From NCBI RefSeq assembly GCF_910596095.1, contig NC_056540.1, positions 33,125,001 to 33,189,000 of the forward strand: a DNA stretch of 64,000 nt, in the 5' to 3' direction. The number at the start of each line of letters is the position of its first letter. Position 1 is the first letter of the stretch. Made by a program: the position numbers and the translations under genes. The notes under the pieces were generated by a model that was not told the DNA's origin, ran no database searches, and saw only the letters and a program-made list of their open reading frames with translations. The stretch comes from Thunnus maccoyii (lineage: Eukaryota > Chordata > Actinopteri > Scombriformes > Scombridae). This document shows, piece by piece, positions 46,201 through 58,838 of this stretch.

Positions 46201-49200
46201 CACACGTTCCTCAACAAGAAGAAGATCCGCCACAAGATCATGATCATCAACCAGGTGGATCACTACAGGTCAGGACAGATCTGATGTTGGAACTTGATCT
46301 GGTTTGTTGGATCAGTGCCAAATAAAGACAAATCCAGATAATTCATTGCTGTTGATTTAGCAGCAATGTTTTGTCGATTGACTAATAAATTAATCAACAT
46401 TTCTGGTTTATTAAACCACTAAGATGTTGTTTGTTTCTACAGAAGAGGATCTCCATCCTCATCATCATCATCATCATCACCATCTTTCATCCTCTGCTTC
46501 TTCACGTATCACTAGTGCAAAAACAGTCGATTAATTGATCAGAAGATAAATTGACAACAATTTATTTTTATTTAACAAACAAAAATCTTTTAGATTTTCT
46601 GCTTTTCTCTGTTTTCTGTCACTGTGAACTGAATATCTTTGAGTTTTGGACCAAACAAGACATTTGAAGACGACACTAGAGCTGCAACGATTAATCAATT
46701 AGTCGATCGATGGACTGTCGGTCGAACAAAATAAAACATTTGAGTCGTTACATCTGATGGATAAATTATCAATAGACTGAGGTTGGTTGAAGTCAAGCGT
46801 CCTTTTAATTCAAACAGAACATATGTAATTCAGGGGTATATATTGACGGCCTTGATGCCCTTTGGAGGCACCTTTAGTTGTTTACAGATTCCTTCTAACA
46901 GACCTAGACAAAGCTTTACAGAGCTCTCCCTTCCACATGATGACCATGACGTCCATATAACTGTCATAGCGTTCCCATCAAGACCCTGCCGCCAAATATA
47001 TACATACATATGACCGTACCTACTGGACTAATACATGGATTTTTCTATCAACATCACATACAGAAAAATGTCCATCACATTTTTCAATATTTTCTGACAT
47101 TTTATAGACAAAACAATTAATTAATTAATCAAAAAAATAATTGGCAGATGAATCTATAATGAAAATAATTGTTATTTGCAGCTCTAGACGTCGGCTTGTG
47201 TTTGTGGAACATTTGACGGACATTTATTTGGCGTTTTATGGAGCAAACAAAAACGCAATAAATCAGAAAAATAATTAATTGATAAACAATAAGATAAAAA
47301 TGATTTTTAGTTGCATCAGTAGTTTAAACTATTTGTTTTTATGGCTCAAACTGCAGACAGACAATAACATTTCTGACCCGCCTGAAATTTCAGGCAGATG
47401 ATCGATCGATCTGGTGATTAATCAGACGTCATGAACATCGAACCGCAACCGATCTGATAGAAACTCAAACTGGTTCTAAAGTTAATCTGAGGCATCAAAC
47501 TTAATCCACATCGTTTGCCCAGTTTAACAGAGAAATCCAAACCTAACGTGAAGTGTTTTTTCTTCTCCCGTCGTTCAGATTCAACCGAGCGTCTCTGATC
47601 AACGTCGGCTACATGGAGAGCGGTAACGACACCGACTACCTGGCCATGCACGACGTGGACCTGCTGCCTCTGAACGAAGCTCTGGATTACGGTTTCCCGG
47701 AGGACGGACCTTTCCACGTGGCCTCGCCCGAGCTGCACCCGCTGTATCACTACAAGACCTACGTAGGAGGAATCCTGCTGCTCACCAAGAAGCATTACTA
47801 CATGGTACTCACCATGCTGTCAGAACAGCCTCACAGCTAAACTCCAGCTGACGATTCATTAAGATTTTATCGGCTGAGAAAGAGAAAATAAGACTGAATG
47901 AACGGTGTGTTTTTTTTTGCAGTGTAACGGGATGTCGAACCGGTTCTGGGGTTGGGGCAGAGAGGACGACGAGTTCTACAGGAGACTGAGAAAAGCTGAA
48001 CTTCAGGTAAACGTCTCAGAGATCAAAACACAAGTTAACTTTAAATTAATATAATTACATTTAAGGCTGCAACTATTTTGATAATCAACTAAAAAAAATA
48101 CAAAATGTTTCTTCTAGATTGTCACATGACAGTAAAGTGAATATCTTGATGTTTTTGGACTGTTCATTCATTATAATCAACATTTTTCACTCTTTGCTGA
48201 CGCTTTTATAGACCAAAAGATTGATAAATCATGAAAATAATAATATATAATAATAATGTTTGGATTCATAACTCTTAAAAAATAATTAATATTACTCAAG
48301 TTAAAGAGATAAATTAATTAACTAAATTGAAAATGTTTGCTCATATCTGAACCCAAAGAACATCTGACTGAACTGAAAATATAATAATCATTAAACAGGT
48401 GAAGATAATAATAATAATAAGAACCTTTCAGAAACAGGTTTACAAAGTGCTTTACTGACATAAGAGCAGATAAAACGATGAGTCATCACTGTCTGATCAA
48501 ACAGAGATTATTGTTTTTGTCAAGAAATTTAAGTTTAAAGCAGCTGTTTGATTTATATTTCACTCTCTGACAGAGATGAGACGTGATGATATTTTATCAA
48601 ACTCAAGTTTTACCTTCAACATTTACAAGAAACTCAAAGTCGTCTGAGAAGCAGAAACCGGACAGAACGTCATCATGTATGAGATGTAGATGAAATGTTT
48701 GACACGTCGAGTCGACAGCTGCGGAAACCGAAGCCGATCAGCTGATCAGAGTCGAACTGACGTGAGGTGATCAGCTGATCGGTCGGTGATACAGAGTGAC
48801 GCGTCTTTACTCACAAACAATCTTTGTGTGAATTACAGACGCGTTGACAGAGAACTCACTCACGTCTCATTTCATCAACGTTTGTCTGCTGCTGCTGATC
48901 TCATCTGCTGCTGACGTCATTGAACCACAGACAGAGACGCTCAGACGCTGCTGCCTGAGCGCTTTCTATTGATCTGTGATCATGAAAAGACTGATGACAG
49001 ATAAAAGCTTCAATAACTGATTCGTCTGGGTATTTTACTGGGAACCAGTTATCAATACCCACCTTTACCCTTTGATCAGTTAGATCAGTGTCTGATAAGT
49101 AAACATGATCAATATCTGTCCTGATGGTTGTTAATTCTTTATTCACAACAGTCAAATTGAGAAAAACAACGTAAAATATAAACAAGAACAAGAAGAGGAA

Positions 49201-49592
49201 ACAAAGCAGGAATTCAGGATCATTCAAGAAGCTTTTAACATTCAATAAAAACAAATTAATACACAAGAGGAGGAAAAAATAAATAAAGGGATTAAAATTA
49301 ATAATCAGGTAACATTAATCAATAGTTTTATGTTTAAAAATGGTTTGTTCCTTTTTTAATTTGCATTTTTACTAGAGAATTGTATTAGAGTTTATTATCA
49401 ATTAGAAATAAGGTAAAGTTTGTTTTTCTATTGGTCCGTTTCATTTCATATATAAATATATAAGGAATTTGGCAAAAAATTGTTATATAAATAGTTGGAT
49501 TAAAAAGCAAACATTGTTATCCGATCATGTGACCTGTTTTTATCTAGAGAGAAAGTTTTGCATATCAGTCAAAAATATTGTGAAGTACAAAC

Positions 49593-49639
<47 letters not shown>

Positions 49640-50902
49640 GTGAAAGCTTGTTGATTCTTTGTTGCTTCTCGTGTGTTTTTCTTCTCTGAAGCTGTTCAGA
49701 CCGAGCGGCATCACTACAGGATATAAAACCTTCATGCACATCCACGACCCGGCCTGGAGGAAGAGAGACCAGAAGAGAGTCGCAGCGCAGAAACAGGTGC
49801 AGACGTCGTCCGTTACCGTCGCATTCAGAGATAAAGAAAACCCACTCGCCTGTAAATCTGCCGGCTTTTAGAAAAAACTTCAAAAAAAAACTTCAACACA
49901 TAAAGACTTTAATTATTTTAAAAACCACATCCTGTAACTCCTCCAGTATTTGGACAATATGAACTAAATGTTTATTTTCAGTCTGCATGTGAGTGTTTTT
50001 ATTATTATTATTATTGTTATTATTATTATGTGCACAAGTGACTCAGATGATTGTTGAAAGTGCTGCAGAACATTTATGATATTTTTAGAAGAAGGCAGGT
50101 ATTATAAAATCTTTTTTCTTCTCCCTGCTCCTTCAATCATAAAGTGTCTTATATGTTTTCACAAGTAGTAACTGATATTTTGTATAAAAATCTTGTTTTT
50201 GAAGTATCGATGATTAAAAAAAGAAAGAAAGGTGGAGCATCGAGTGCAGAAGACTTCCTGAACTTTATAACTAAACATCCAACAGATCATTTTTCTATCA
50301 ACTGATGAACATTAGTGAAAAAACGTCCCAGAGTTTAAAGTGTCATCTTCAGCTGTCATGTCTGACAAAACAGTCAAAAACATAAATCCAAAAAACAAAA
50401 AAATATATAAAAATATAAAAATATAAATATCATCCAAAACAGAGAAAAGCAGCAAACCTTCACTGAATAATCGACTCTGTACCGTATCAGCTGGAATATA
50501 AGATATTCAGTTTTCTGCCATGTAAGACCACATTTTTGGCATTTTTGCTTAAAAAAAGATCCTAAATGATCAAAATAGTTGCTGTCGATCATGTAATTGA
50601 TTCATCGACTACTCGTTGCAGCTCTAATTGTCTTATTTTCGGGGTAATACAGTAATAGATGATGATGAAACAGAGATAAAACCTCCACTAACACTGTTGA
50701 AAACTGTCAGCGTTAACCCATAAAACCTGTTCGCTTCTCCCTGCAGGAGCAGTTTAAAGTGGATCCGGAGGGCGGACTGACGAACCTTCGTTACCTGGTG
50801 GAGTCCCGACAGGAGCTGACGATCAGCGGCGCTCCCTGCACCGTCATCAACACCAAACTGGAGTGCGACCAGAACCAGACACCCTGGTGTCTTCTGAGTT
50901 AG
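43277..50902 (+). CDS. B4GALT7: Xylosylprotein beta-1,4-galactosyltransferase 7
   Basis: Six coding exons: 43277-43329, 45909-46268, 47579-47804, 47923-48006, 49692-49796 and 50747-50902. Phases match, giving 327 codons, the same length as human. The enzyme adds the first galactose to xylose in the proteoglycan linker tetrasaccharide, in the Golgi. Type II membrane protein: short cytosolic N-terminus, span at about residues 29-47, a stem with Gln8-Pro5 (63-75), then the catalytic domain. Visible active-site elements are the [11 protein letters not shown] block, Asp163-Val-Asp165, WGWGREDDE (from Trp222) and His257/His259 before [11 protein letters not shown]. Ala186, Leu206 and Arg270, sites changed in human spondylodysplastic Ehlers-Danlos disease, are all conserved. 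Two adjacent ATGs open the frame and the first is used here. Intron 1 carries a hAT-like element. Confidence 0.97.
43618..43949 (+). mobile_element. hAT-type MITE, copy 2 (nested)
   Basis: 332 bp, nearly identical to 23525-23858, with the same CAG...CTG termini and the same flanks. Confidence 0.8.
44103..44290. repeat. 47-bp tandem repeat, 4 units
   Basis: Units at 44103, 44150, 44197 and 44244, with one internal variant (catgatac in the third). Confidence 0.93.
44714..45070 (+). repeat. 'gagctgcaac' repeat cluster in B4GALT7 intron 1
   Basis: A short truncated head (agagctgcaacgcttaattg), then a near-complete inverted-oriented copy from agggctgcaactaactgttg to gattaatcattgcagc. The ends are inverted to each other, as expected of a MITE. 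A separate hAT-like end (cagtggttcccaaactgtgg) lies at about 44483. Confidence 0.75.
45165..45335. repeat. Dispersed repeat ('ggatggattgctgtgaaatt' type)
   Basis: Two partial copies of the ggatggattg(c/t)tgtgaa motif; related to 18166-18320. Confidence 0.45.
45330..45815 (+). repeat. 'gagctgcaac' repeat copy with internal insertion
   Basis: Head at 45330 (agagctgcaacgattagtcg) and tail at about 45780-45815 (gactagttgttgcagctcta). The interior is longer than in sister copies and includes the dispersed 'gaacaggaggaatgattaca' sequence. Confidence 0.6.
46042..46080 (+). repeat. B4GALT7: Coding (CAG)8(CCG)4CCC tract in B4GALT7
   Basis: Encodes Gln63-Gln70 and Pro71-Pro75 in the stem between the membrane span and the catalytic domain. 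The CAG run is uninterrupted, so its length is likely to vary. Confidence 0.95.
46510..46770 (+). repeat. 'gagctgcaac' repeat copies in B4GALT7 intron 2
   Basis: One copy body (gattttctgcttttctctgt, accaaacaagacatttgaag) runs into a second head at 46678 (agagctgcaacgattaatca). A further tail lies at 47080-47180. Confidence 0.6.
48060..48240 (+). repeat. 'gagctgcaac' repeat fragment in B4GALT7 intron 4
   Basis: Shows aaggctgcaactattttgat and the 'acagtaaagtgaatatctt' block. Degraded. Confidence 0.5.
49592..49639. repeat. (AAT)16 microsatellite
   Basis: Uninterrupted AAT units ending about 50 bp before B4GALT7 exon 5. Confidence 0.95.
50380..50622 (-). repeat. 'gagctgcaac' repeat copy, inverted, in B4GALT7 intron 5
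   Basis: Ends at 50622 with gactactcgttgcagctcta, the reverse complement of the usual head. Confidence 0.7.
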
Positions 50903-51153
50903 AGGACAGACGCAGGACGGAGATCTGGCTTCGTTCTCCGAGAGGCTTTAATGTTTTTTTTGTTTCCGGTTTGTGCAGAGCGACTTTTATCTTGTTTTTT
51001 TTGTTTGTTTTTTTACTGAAAAGCACTGACAGATCTGCAGCTGCACCGAGCGGAGATGAAGAAATCAACTGTTGCTTTACTGGTACAAATCTTTAGTTTA
51101 ATATCCCCTGAGGATTAAACAAACTACATTTCCCTCTTTTCAGGTACATCGAC

Positions 51154-51183
51154 AATAAAACTGCTGTTTCACAAGCCAATAAA
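51154..51183 (+). terminator. B4GALT7: B4GALT7 candidate polyadenylation signals
   Basis: Two AATAAA hexamers at 51154 and 51178, about 250-280 bp after the stop codon. Confidence 0.55.
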
Positions 51184-51189
51184 ACATCA

Positions 51190-54100
51190 CAGTGGACTAA
51201 AACCTTCTAACGACGGTCACTGAACCGTCAGGCTGGTCGGTTCAGTCTCCGACACGTGTTGTTTTCTCACCAACAGCAGAACTGAACTGGAAAATCCACC
51301 TCAGCGGAGCAGACGGAGACGGACTGTTACTCAGCTGTTTTTTTCTGAGCCAAACCAGACCAAGCTGAACTGAACTAAATAGAGGAGCATGGCCAAAATC
51401 AGCTGTTAAATTTTATGTCATTATTATTTTTTTTTTTTTTTTTTTGGTATGTGCGGGCATGGTGTGAATGCAAACTTAAAAGTCTATATTTTATATTCTG
51501 GGCTTGTGCAAAAGGAGCAGAGATGGCGGAGGGACGCCGATGCTAACGAAGCATGCTTCACCTGATATCTCAAACATCTGCCAAATACACATCACACTGT
51601 AACACCAGAGAGAGGTTCACTTTCACTTTGATCCATGTCGGACAGAAGGATCACATCTCAAACTCCTTTTAAAAAAACAAAAAACAAAAAGTATTTCACA
51701 AAACTCTGACTACTAAAGCTTCAAAAATATCTCATGATGTTTTTATTTTCCTGCTGACAGTGTTACAGTGAAGACAGTGAGGTCTAAATCTGATTTAAAC
51801 TCTTCTTAATGTGGCGGGGAAAAGCAGGAAGTGTGCGTTTTATTTTGTTTTTACAGAAAGTCCCTCTACAAAGTAAACTGAGCCAAACTGAACTGAGCTG
51901 AATCAGATGATGATGATGATGCTGAGACGGTCTAGTAATATCAGCATAACTGGTTTCATATTTTTTTTAAAAAATGCACATTTTTGACTGAGAAGTGCCG
52001 GACTGAGACGTCTTTGGAGCCATTTATACTTTTAATTCAAGTGACTCAGATCTGATAAAATGCAGATGAGATTTAAGACACTTTTATTTACATCTGGATC
52101 CCAATTCTTTAACTTTTTTAACATTTTTGATTTGACAAGTCACTCCACTTTTTCTCTGCTACAGAAGGTGTTAATCAGAAGTCTTAATCAAAATCCATCC
52201 TGATAGTGATTCTCAAAGGCATCAAAAGTTATTTAAATAACATTAAGAGATACTTCATGTTTCTGAAATAAAACCTTTTATCTACTGATGACTTCCTGCT
52301 GGAGGGATGTTTATCCTCAAACTAAAATTTGAAATTAAAGGGAAAAATTAAAATTAGAGGAACCAACGAGAGCTCAATGAGAAGAGAGGTGACGATGACT
52401 GAGCCTGTAGTCGTAAAGATTCAGCAAACCCACTTATTGCAGCTCAGAGGAAAACCTGATGCCAATATATTTATTTTTGAGAAATATCCTTTTAATGTTT
52501 TTTTAAAATTATTTTTATTTTTTATTTTGTTCAAAACTTTTATGTCTTAAGTTTTTATAAATGAACTGCTTCATGGCTGTCTGATCCATTTTCAGGAGTG
52601 ATTAGATCTCAAACGTCAGGAGAATTATCTTTAGCTAATACTTCATTTTCTTGCATAAAATTTTTAATTTTATCCATCAGAATTTTTTGTTTTTGTTAGG
52701 CTGGAAATGTTAAGCTCATCAATGTCTGCAAAAGTAAAAATCTGGGAATTTATTTCAGATCCAACTGGTTAAAAAAATGAGCCCAGAGACACAGGACAGT
52801 GTTTTAAGTATTTCTATTATGAAAATTATATTTAAGATTTGAAAAACGTTATAAACGGTTTTAAACTTCAGTCACGATTAACTTATTTTTACATTCTAAC
52901 ACTTACATGGACGGACGGACACTTAAATTCTTCACAGCCTCTACAAACTGCTGGTTACTCAACGATAAATACCAGAAATATACTGTCACATCTTATAAAT
53001 CTACAGAAGAAAGACGTCCCTTACTTGTTAATTTACACCTGCAGACACTCAGGGCTCAAGATTGCTGGGTTGAAAATTAAGATTTGATTTTTTTTTTTTT
53101 CCTTTGAAATTTTTGGAATATGTACAAATTGGTTATGTGTTAAAAAATTTTCTCTCCATTACCACAAAAATATTTGTTTTTGTTGGTGGGTTCCTCTAAT
53201 ATGTTTCAGCTTTCAGAAAAAACTGAAACAGAAGTTTTGCAAATGAAAAGTGCAGTACAAATTAAATGAATTATTATTATTATTATAGGTTTTATACAAT
53301 TTTACCTTATAAAAATGCAGAATTTTGGCTCCTTAAACCACCAAAAAGATCTCAAGAATCACTGAAACACCCCTTAAATAGATCTTCAACCCAGAGTTCT
53401 TCTGAATCTATCAACATACATCGTTCCCGTAGAAAACTCGACTAACGGTTCTGTTACAGTCTTGGTTACTTTGTGTAAACGTAGAGGGCTGCCGACAGTC
53501 TGGTTCTCTGTTGTTGTAATGTGCTGGTCGGCCTCTAGAGGGCGCTGTGGGGGGTTTTAAAGGGCCATGAGTGATGGGTTTAGACCATTACAGACCATGA
53601 TGTCGTACTGATTTTATTTTCAAGAGACAACGGTACCATGTATTTGTACAATATTCAATATTTATATAAACCTGACGCTAAAAAATATCTTTTTGTCTGT
53701 CTGTTTGTATTTGTTGTGTGTGACTACTTTTCTACTTATTGCTCTTCTCGCCACATGTTAGGTCTATTTTTGCCAGAGAAGCTTGCGTCTTTAAATGTAT
53801 ATAAATGCCTTTTTATTCATTGACAGTTGACCTAAAATGAATGTTTAATAATTCATTTAATTTTTTTTTACTTTGTCCTCACACACAGCAAAATTACACT
53901 GCAAATTTATGATATAGTTCACATTAACATATTTTTATGTTTGTTGACAGATAACACAACAAGTGTCAAATTTCATCACAGCTTATAAATACTACCTGCA
54001 GTAGTGGAAAGTAACTAAGTACAAAACATCGAGTCCACAGAGAGACAGCACAAAGACCTATCAGGGGAAGAGCTCAGTAAATAATGAGAATAACAATGAA

Positions 54101-54340
54101 AAAGTTAAAACATTCATGGATTTTCTTGAACAAACTTGAAAAAAAAAACAGCGATCTGCAATCTTACAGGCAGTCATCACCTGGCACCTAACTGCCTTCA
54201 ACTTAAAGATACAGACAGGTTCCAATCATCAAACTCAGTTTAAAATCTGTAATTAAATGCTACAGAAATAGCTTTAATATCAGAATGATCTTTATCAGTG
54301 ATCTTTATAGGTGTCACTTTTAGACAGAACTGATAATGAG
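51190..54340. other. Gene-free stretch downstream of B4GALT7
   Basis: No exon supported. A T19 run lies near 51427-51445. Words attagaggaacc (about 52354) and its complement (about 53191-53203) might be ends of an old element, but the match is too short to call. 53440-53830 has 3'-UTR-like sequence that could be an extended B4GALT7 tail. A hAT left-end stub lies at 53999-54024. Confidence 0.5.
53532..53545 (+). promoter_or_regulatory. CTCF-like core motif
   Basis: CCTCTAGAGGGCGC fits CCASYAGRKGGCRS except at position 3. Confidence 0.3.
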
Positions 54341-54811
54341 TGTTACATCCCCGAAAAGGTGTAGGGGGATGAGGGAAGTAACAATAAAGAATTACCCAGA
54401 TAAGGATGAGTGGGAAGCAGAGATGTATAAAAAAAAATGAGAGAATTTATTATACAATATAAATGTGAATGTGTGAACAAAATAAAACAACAAAAAACGA
54501 GCCCCAGAGAAGCCGGTCAACGTACGAAACACAAACACAGTTACATAAAGTCAGACCAGGAATCAAATTCACCCTCCCTACAAGTAAGGAGTAATCTTAC
54601 CAAATCAGTACAGAAACCACACATGTGGTTGACACATCAAAGCTGTCAAGTGAGACACACTGCCCAGACTGGAACTCTACTCAGGCTTTTAAAGGCAGGT
54701 GAGCTGATGACTGAGCACACCTATGCTCACTCTGTAAACACAGGGGAGGGTGCATCTAAAGAGAATGAGAAAAGAAGACAAATACAGGTGCACAGCACCA
54801 GGGCTGTAACA
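54341..54811 (+). mobile_element. Candidate solo LTR
   Basis: 471 bp starting TGTTACATCC and ending GGCTGTAACA, the TG...CA form with short inverted ends used by LTR elements. Flanking pentamers are atgag and atgac (4 of 5), fitting an LTR-type target duplication. Inside are a TATA-like gtataaaa at 54425 and AATAAA words at about 54383 and 54480. No internal coding region flanks it. The 161-codon frame across it is an LTR shadow. Confidence 0.5.
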
Positions 54812-55139
54812 ATGACTAAGCATAATTTATTTGCATGCAGACAGCACAGAGTCAATAAAGCTGTTGTTTTAAACATAGAACCTGACACAATCAACAAAGT
54901 TCAAAAACAAGACACATGTTGAGCTGACTGTCTCTATCAGCATTTTGGTTTTACCCTAAAATCAACTTGAAAACAGATAACCCTTTAATTCAGTTTTCGT
55001 GTGAGGTAGTTAAATCCTTACAAAAACATTTAGCCTTCGTTGGGGCATCTTTACTATCATGCACTATATGGAATAACCCCCTATTAATTTCCTGGAGGCA
55101 GAACACTGACGGATAATACATGGCAGTGTCAAGGTATGA

Positions 55140-56060
55140 ATCATTTGGGGCACACTGTAAAAAAAAAAAATTATTTCACAGAAATTTACTGTATTATTTC
55201 AGTTTTGTTTTTAATTTTTTCTACAGTAAGTGTAAATGCCATAAAAACACTGTAAATTATTTTTATTAAAAATATTCACGATAAAATAAAGGCTGTAATC
55301 TGTAAATTAATTACAATTGTAAAATTAAGGCAACTTTCAGGTTTTTTTTACTTTAAATTTTATGTTAAAAAAAAGTTAAAAAAGGTTTAAAAAAGTAAAA
55401 AAAAAAAACACTTACCGTCAAATAACGGTATAAAAAACCTTTAGTTATTCTACAAAGAATTTTTTTTAAAATACAGATATTTACTGTAGATATTATCTGC
55501 ATTTTTACAGTCCAACTGTTGTAAAATAAAAACAAAAAAAAATGAAATATTGCTAGAATGCTAAATAAATGTATAAATGTGCACAAAAAATGAAAAACTT
55601 TGCAGAAATACCTTAAAATTACTTAATTTAAATAATGGCTTGTTTTATACAGTATTCTTTTGTAAATTTATATAATTATCCAGTTTATCCTTAAGACTGC
55701 CCCATCAAAGCACACATTTCTGGATGTAAAACATAAAAAAATGATGTAAAATTATATTCAAATTATCCTCCTTCAACACCCATTAATGGTATCTTGAGAG
55801 CTTTAGGCTTTAATTGTATGTGATTATCTCATCTATTTACAGTAAATTCCTGGTAAAAATATTGGTTTGATACTGTACAAAAAAATAGGATCCTGTGAAA
55901 ACGGCTTACAAAAACATAATTTTAATAATAATTACCTTATAAAAACATTATCTGAAAGTAATTACAAGCAACTATCCAATAGATCCACAGGCTTTCCCAA
56001 TTAATGTATGAGATTTACTGTATATAAACAGTATTTGACAGTAATTACAAGCAACTATCC
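55140..56060. repeat. AT-rich 'cactgtaaaaa' type repeat cluster
   Basis: Recurring ttactgta, acagtaa and gtaattacaagcaactatcc words (the last repeated exactly at about 55956-55980 and 56041-56062). Familiar from teleost 'actgtaaaa' MITEs, but ends are not resolved. Confidence 0.4.
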
Positions 56061-56518
56061 AATATATCCATCTGACACTCTTCTTCAGAGGGATATTTTT
56101 TGTAGCTCCCTCAATTTGTTTTGTGCATTGCATTGTGGGAGAATATTATCCATCAATAGCACACACAAAAATAAATCAAAACTCAATTTTGTCACTTTTC
56201 CACTATGAGCACACTAAACATTTAAACGTGCTGTATACTGAATGAGTGATCCAACTATGGTGAATGACGAATGAGCAGAATACGCTGAATGAAACTTAAT
56301 GACTCTTTTGTCCACTCTACTGCTGTGATTTTTAGATATATATTGTATAGTCTGAATATACGTTCATATTTCTATCTCCAGTGGATTGGAAATGTGTTTT
56401 ACTTCTTTGAGGGAGATGTCAATCAAAGACAGCCTATACAGGCCCACACACTGCTAAGTAGAGGGGCCTCTAGGGGCCTTTAAACTGGGAGAAACAAAGT
56501 AATTAAAAAATATATTGT

Positions 56519-56521
<3 letters not shown>

Positions 56522-56571
<50 letters not shown>
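56522..56571. repeat. (TA)n(CA)n microsatellite
   Basis: About 38 bp of TA followed by CA units. Confidence 0.95.
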
Positions 56572-57346
56572 TACAAGGGATTTTGCAGCCTTAAAATGTT
56601 TATTTCATAGTTTTGGTTTCAGGGTGGGTTAACAGCAAAACAACAAACAAAAGGGAACTAAAGCTAATCGACCTAAAATTACCTATTTAAACATAAAGAA
56701 ACAAAAATACAAATCACTGACATAACTCCTAACTTAACAGAAACAGGAGGAAAGATATTTAAAAAAAATGCCATCCACCCCTACAGAAACTGGGCTGTTA
56801 AATATATTTACAAAGTTATTTACAATACTGTACACAGTGGGTCAGAGAAGCAGAACAACAGCAACAACAATAACAATAGATACATGACTAGCAACAGCAG
56901 GAACAGCAGGAGAAGGACATCCCCACATCAGTGCGGTCCATGGGGTTTCCTGCGGATGAGAAAGCACAAAGAACTCTGGGGAAGAAGTCAAGTTAGTAAC
57001 ATGCATTAATGGTAAATGAATACATACAGATGAAGAGGAGGAGAGAGGAGCTCAGTGCATCAATGGAAGTCCCCCGGCAGTCTAGGCCTATAGCAGCATA
57101 ACTAAGGGCTGGTCCAAGGTGAGCTTGGTCGGCCCTAACTATAAGCTTTATCAAAAAGGAAAGTTTTAAGGGTGTCTGAATCTACTGATATTTACACATT
57201 TATTCAGATATCATCATCATTTACAAAAACACATTCACAAACATCTTCATGGATGTACAAAGAGCCAAAAGACTTTGAATGATTTCTGAACATCATTTCA
57301 CAAACTCCTGAACAGTGCAGGATGGTGTTGTAGTTTGTCACTCTGG

Positions 57347-57362
57347 CCACCAGAGGGCGCTA
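57347..57362 (+). promoter_or_regulatory. Strong CTCF-like motif
   Basis: CCACCAGAGGGCGCTA matches the CTCF core at every consensus position, in the gap between the B4GALT7 and NLR transcription units. Confidence 0.5.
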
Positions 57363-58012
57363 ATATTCATCAGCATTTATCATCACACCTCTGTCAGTAT
57401 TAATTTCACAATTATCTTCATCAATGTGGGCTTGTTAGAAATCACTGGGACAGAAATATTAATGACGATAAGTAGTAAAAGTATTTGCAGACAGACATTA
57501 TTAACATCTTGAATCATAAAGTTGATGATGAGCGTTTGTGTGGTTCTATAGAAAAAACAGAGGAAATACAAAAGTGACTAAAACTAAATAATTCAACAGT
57601 AATGGTTATGGTGATAGTAATAATACCACAGTGAAAACCATTTATGACCATTATTTAAATGAATATTTACACAGACAATGAAACCAACAACATAAAACCT
57701 CCCTTCAATACCAACTATATTCCACAAATCGAACCAAAGGAATAAACAATGACACCTGCTGGCGTTAATCAGACATGACAGCTGAGTACTGATGATGCAG
57801 AACTTATTTAGAAACAGTCAATGAACAACAGCTGTCAGACTGAATGTGAGTTAAACATATTAAAGTGACACTTTAAACAGTCCTGAAACTATGAGCACTA
57901 GTATAACTCAAAAATACCTTCAATCTACTATATGAAATTAGATATGAATTAACATGCACACACACAAAAAAAAAATGGAGAAAACTAACATCACCTTCTG
58001 ATCATCGTGAAC

Positions 58013-58018
58013 TTTATT
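58013..58018 (-). terminator. NLR gene candidate polyadenylation signal
   Basis: AATAAA on the minus strand, about 820 bp past the NLR stop codon. It would define the 3' UTR as about 58838 to 58000. Confidence 0.4.
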
Positions 58019-58838
58019 CTTTACACAGGACCTAAATAAACACTCCAGAGAGAAACTAAATCTTTACTGTATGTCAAAAACACACAACAGCTCATGGACT
58101 TCTCATCTCTAATGCTGTGTTCACATCATGTGGGATGGATGGTAGAGGCGAGAAAGATTCCCATGTTTACAACTTGTGAGTGTTCATGTCACAGAACAAA
58201 TCAAGACGGCTGCATGATTACAAAGTTGGTGGACTGAGGCTCAAAAATACTGTTATTGACAATAATCCACCATATCCAGTAAATATCAGAGCTTTCAGCT
58301 TTTCCACTTCACAATTACCACTTGAATGTTGATCTGAATTCTATTTACAAGTCAGAATCTCATAATTAGCATAATTCCAATATGATATGAATGCAGCATA
58401 AAAGCAGCCACACTCCAGCTGCTGAGCCTCAGCCTTCACCATTAGAGGTGTTCATTTAACCAGCCAATGGGAGGCCTGTTGCTCTGACCATCATTTGTCA
58501 TGTGATCTCTAAATAAGTGAAGGAATCAGGTAACACAGTTACTATGAAACTATTATAAGAACTACAACTAAACATTGTGAAGATCCCATTCCCATTATCC
58601 CATTACAGTTCAAGCCTTTCTAATACACTAACAACAGAAAACAACAACAACTGGACTCAGTTTATCATTTGATTCATTTTACAAACAAACTGTCAATTAT
58701 GTGGAAACCATGTTTACATTTACAAGCAGTGAGAGATCATGGTGGTACTAAATACCATCAGCTGTGTGTGATCCTGTACAGACTGAACTATCTGGTCAGC
58801 AGTGAGAAAGTTTCTCTAACAGGAGGAGACTCTCCCCC

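Larger units (their letters stand above)
54812..58000. other. Gene-free AT-rich stretch
   Basis: No exon supported. It holds repeat-like AT-rich DNA (55140-56060), an AT/AC microsatellite and a CTCF-like motif, listed separately. Confidence 0.5.

Noticed and set aside
47418..47795. 125-codon minus-strand frame
   Set aside because: Antisense shadow of B4GALT7 exon 3.
52352..53203. Possible transposon with attagaggaacc ends
   Set aside because: Only about 12 bp of imperfect inverted similarity, no target duplication, no second copy in the window.
54437..54922. 161-codon plus-strand frame
   Set aside because: Lies across the candidate LTR, has no recognisable domain, and composition is not protein-like.
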